DNA of 7,333 nucleotides from Planktothrix sp. UBA8402 (GTDB lineage Bacteria; Cyanobacteriota; Cyanobacteriia; Cyanobacteriales; Microcoleaceae). Location: assembly GCA_003456035.1 (NCBI GenBank), contig DMPJ01000428.1, positions 10,329 through 17,661 on the forward strand, in the 5' to 3' direction. Positions 6,689 through 7,333 of the stretch are shown here, piece after piece (position 1 is the first letter of the stretch; the number at the start of each line of letters is the position of its first letter). A program made the translations under genes and the position numbers. Below the pieces are notes generated by a model. The model saw only the letters and a list, made by a program, of their open reading frames with translations. It did not search any database and was not told where the DNA came from.

Positions 6689-6756
6689 AGAAACCTGGTT
6701 TCTGACTATTATTTCTGGGATGAAATCAAAATTTATTGTTCAGAAACCAGGTTTCT
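6689..6756. repeat. Facing pair of AGAAACC palindromes
   Basis: AGAAACCTGGTTTCTGA at 6689-6705 is repeated exactly as its reverse complement at 6740-6756, 34 bp apart. Each copy is also a palindrome by itself (AGAAACC and GGTTTCT around one base). The pair can form one large cruciform/hairpin or two small ones. It lies 29 bp past the end of the minus-strand YidD-like gene, so it could serve as that gene's 3' structure. Similar palindromes are frequent in cyanobacterial spacers. Confidence 0.7.
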
Positions 6757-6785
6757 GTGCTAATGTAAACGACCCCAATTTTAAA

Positions 6786-7190
6786 CTAACCACAATCGCC
6801 CACATCACAATCAGAGCAATCACAACCGGGCGCACATCCTGTACAGCAATCTTCTAGATCAGGTTTGCAATCACAACCGGGCTGACAACTGGTTCGACTT
6901 TGACGTCGCCGCCGTTCTTCTTCTGTTTCACTTTTGAGAATTATATAAGCGTTTTTACAAGCTTTTAATCGTTTACGAGCTAAAGGAATTGCATCAATTA
7001 TACCATATTTTGCAATCAATCTTTTGATATGTTGCGAACAAGAATCGCTATCATGTAAGACTCGATAAGCACAAGAAAAACCTTTACGGGGAGAGAGATA
7101 TTTTTGATATCCTGTAATAGCTGCGATCGCAGTTTGATTGACGGCAATTGTTAAAGTATTTCCTAATAAATCTGTAACTGAGCTTTTCAT
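6786..7190 (-). CDS. YidD-like membrane protein insertion factor with cysteine-rich tail
   Basis: Residues 24-80 of 134 resemble YidD, the small amphipathic, membrane-associated protein that helps YidC insert inner-membrane proteins. The core is GYQKYLSPRKGFSCAYR (27-43), then SCSQHIKRLIAKYG (50-63) and a basic ARKRLKACK helix (71-79). This keeps the family pattern of Y-x-x-x-SP-x-x-G-x-x-C, CS and a helix ending in Cys. However, the usual short C-R-x-x-P-x-CS link is replaced by a longer CAYRVLHDSDSCS, so it belongs to a divergent branch. Residues 88-97 are very Glu/Arg-rich, and 101-134 form a tail with ten cysteines (102, 106, 108, 115, 116, 119, 123, 125, 128, 133) and many Asp. The tail is unlike typical YidD, which is about 70-90 residues, and may bind metal. 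The ATG at 7190 has GAGG (7201-7204) 10 nt upstream on this strand. A HIP1 site lies inside at 7123. Confidence 0.75.
   Translation of the reverse strand: MKSSVTDLLGNTLTIAVNQTAIAAITGYQKYLSPRKGFSCAYRVLHDSDSCSQHIKRLIAKYGIIDAIPLARKRLKACKNAYIILKSETEEERRRRQSRTSCQPGCDCKPDLEDCCTGCAPGCDCSDCDVGDCG
6789..6887 (-). repeat. Duplicated cysteine cluster in the YidD-like tail
   Basis: The tail is two copies of about 17 residues, one from Cys102 and one from Cys119, each containing PGCDC. The underlying DNA has an exact 16-nt repeat (GCAATCACAACCGGGC on the + strand) at 6816-6831 and 6867-6882, 51 bp apart, or 17 codons. The exact DNA match points to a recent or still-active duplication. Confidence 0.7.
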
Positions 7191-7231
7191 AAAACTATCG
7201 CCTCACTTTTTCATTAACAATAAATAAGTCA

Positions 7232-7252
7232 AGGACGGGATAGACCCGCCCT
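7232..7252 (-). terminator. Hairpin upstream of the YidD-like gene, possible end of the preceding minus-strand gene
   Basis: Arms 7232-7239 and 7245-7252 give an 8-bp stem with a 5-nt loop. The one imperfect position is G-U in minus-strand RNA but A-C in + strand RNA, so the minus strand is the better folding strand. It lies 14 bp past the stop of a possible minus-strand gene at 7266. There is no clean U-run, so this may be a weak terminator or a relic of the GGGCGGG repeat family. Confidence 0.4.
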
Positions 7253-7265
7253 GAAGATCCATTTA

Positions 7266-7333
7266 TTAAGAATTGAGAAATCGATTTAAAATGCGATCGC
7301 TCACTTCCTGACTCAAATTAAGCTGATTGGCTT
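7266..7333 (-). CDS. Possible 3' end of another minus-strand gene (partial)
   Basis: Read on the minus strand from 7331, the frame gives 21 codons, ending in SDRILNRFLNS and a TAA at 7266-7268. The composition looks protein-like and includes a HIP1 site at 7293. The hairpin at 7232-7252 just after the stop fits a gene end. A 66-nt open frame is weak evidence, because one open frame of three is not rare. No family can be assigned. Confidence 0.35.
   Translation of the reverse strand, partial: ANQLNLSQEVSDRILNRFLNS

Larger units (their letters stand above)
6290..6785. other. Gene-free, repeat-rich spacer between convergent genes
   Basis: These 496 bp separate the + strand secreted-protein gene from the minus-strand YidD-like gene, so both genes end into it. 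I find no convincing coding frame. It holds a GGTGC hairpin, a 9-bp AT-rich hairpin, two 79-bp GGGGCGGG hairpin elements, and a facing pair of AGAAACC palindromes. An AGGAG at 6656-6660 looks like a ribosome site but no open frame follows. Confidence 0.75.

Overview
The window is from a cyanobacterium, most likely a filamentous one of the Planktothrix/Oscillatoria type. This is inferred from three things. The octamer GCGATCGC (HIP1) occurs eight times in 7.3 kb (at 1015, 2611, 3369, 3441, 4195, 6213, 7123 and 7293). The gene order nrtC-nrtD-narB is the cyanobacterial nitrate-assimilation operon. The AT-rich spacers carry GGGGCGGGTTT-type and AGAAACC-type interspersed repeats of a kind common in this group. 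The species cannot be named from the sequence alone.

Positions 1-5425 (+ strand) are the 3' half of the nitrate operon. First comes the solute-binding-like C-terminal domain of NrtC, cut off at the left edge. Next is nrtD, the second ATPase of the nitrate/nitrite ABC transporter. Last is narB, the ferredoxin-dependent assimilatory nitrate reductase. NrtC and NrtD would power nitrate uptake through NrtB, and NarB reduces the nitrate to nitrite in the cytoplasm. The unusual gene is nrtD. After a complete ~275-residue ATPase it continues in frame, without a stop, for about 370 more residues: an acidic linker, one predicted membrane helix, about 180 residues of Ser/Thr/Pro/Ala low complexity, and a ~90-residue C-terminal domain. 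The added part has the layout of a TonB/TolA-like periplasmic arm and has its own possible internal ribosome site. A 23-bp hairpin separates nrtD from narB.

Positions 5426-6289 hold a short spacer and a + strand gene for a small secreted protein built from two copies of a 57-residue charged module joined by Asn/Arg/Tyr-rich linkers. Its function is unknown.

Positions 6290-6785 have no convincing gene but are full of structured repeats: two 79-bp copies of a hairpin element, a 13-bp inverted repeat around the first copy, and a facing pair of 17-bp AGAAACC palindromes.

Positions 6786-7333 are on the minus strand: a divergent YidD-like gene with an added ten-cysteine tail made by an internal duplication, then a short spacer with a hairpin, and possibly the last 21 codons of another minus-strand gene at the right edge. 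No rRNA, tRNA, CRISPR array or transposase gene was seen.
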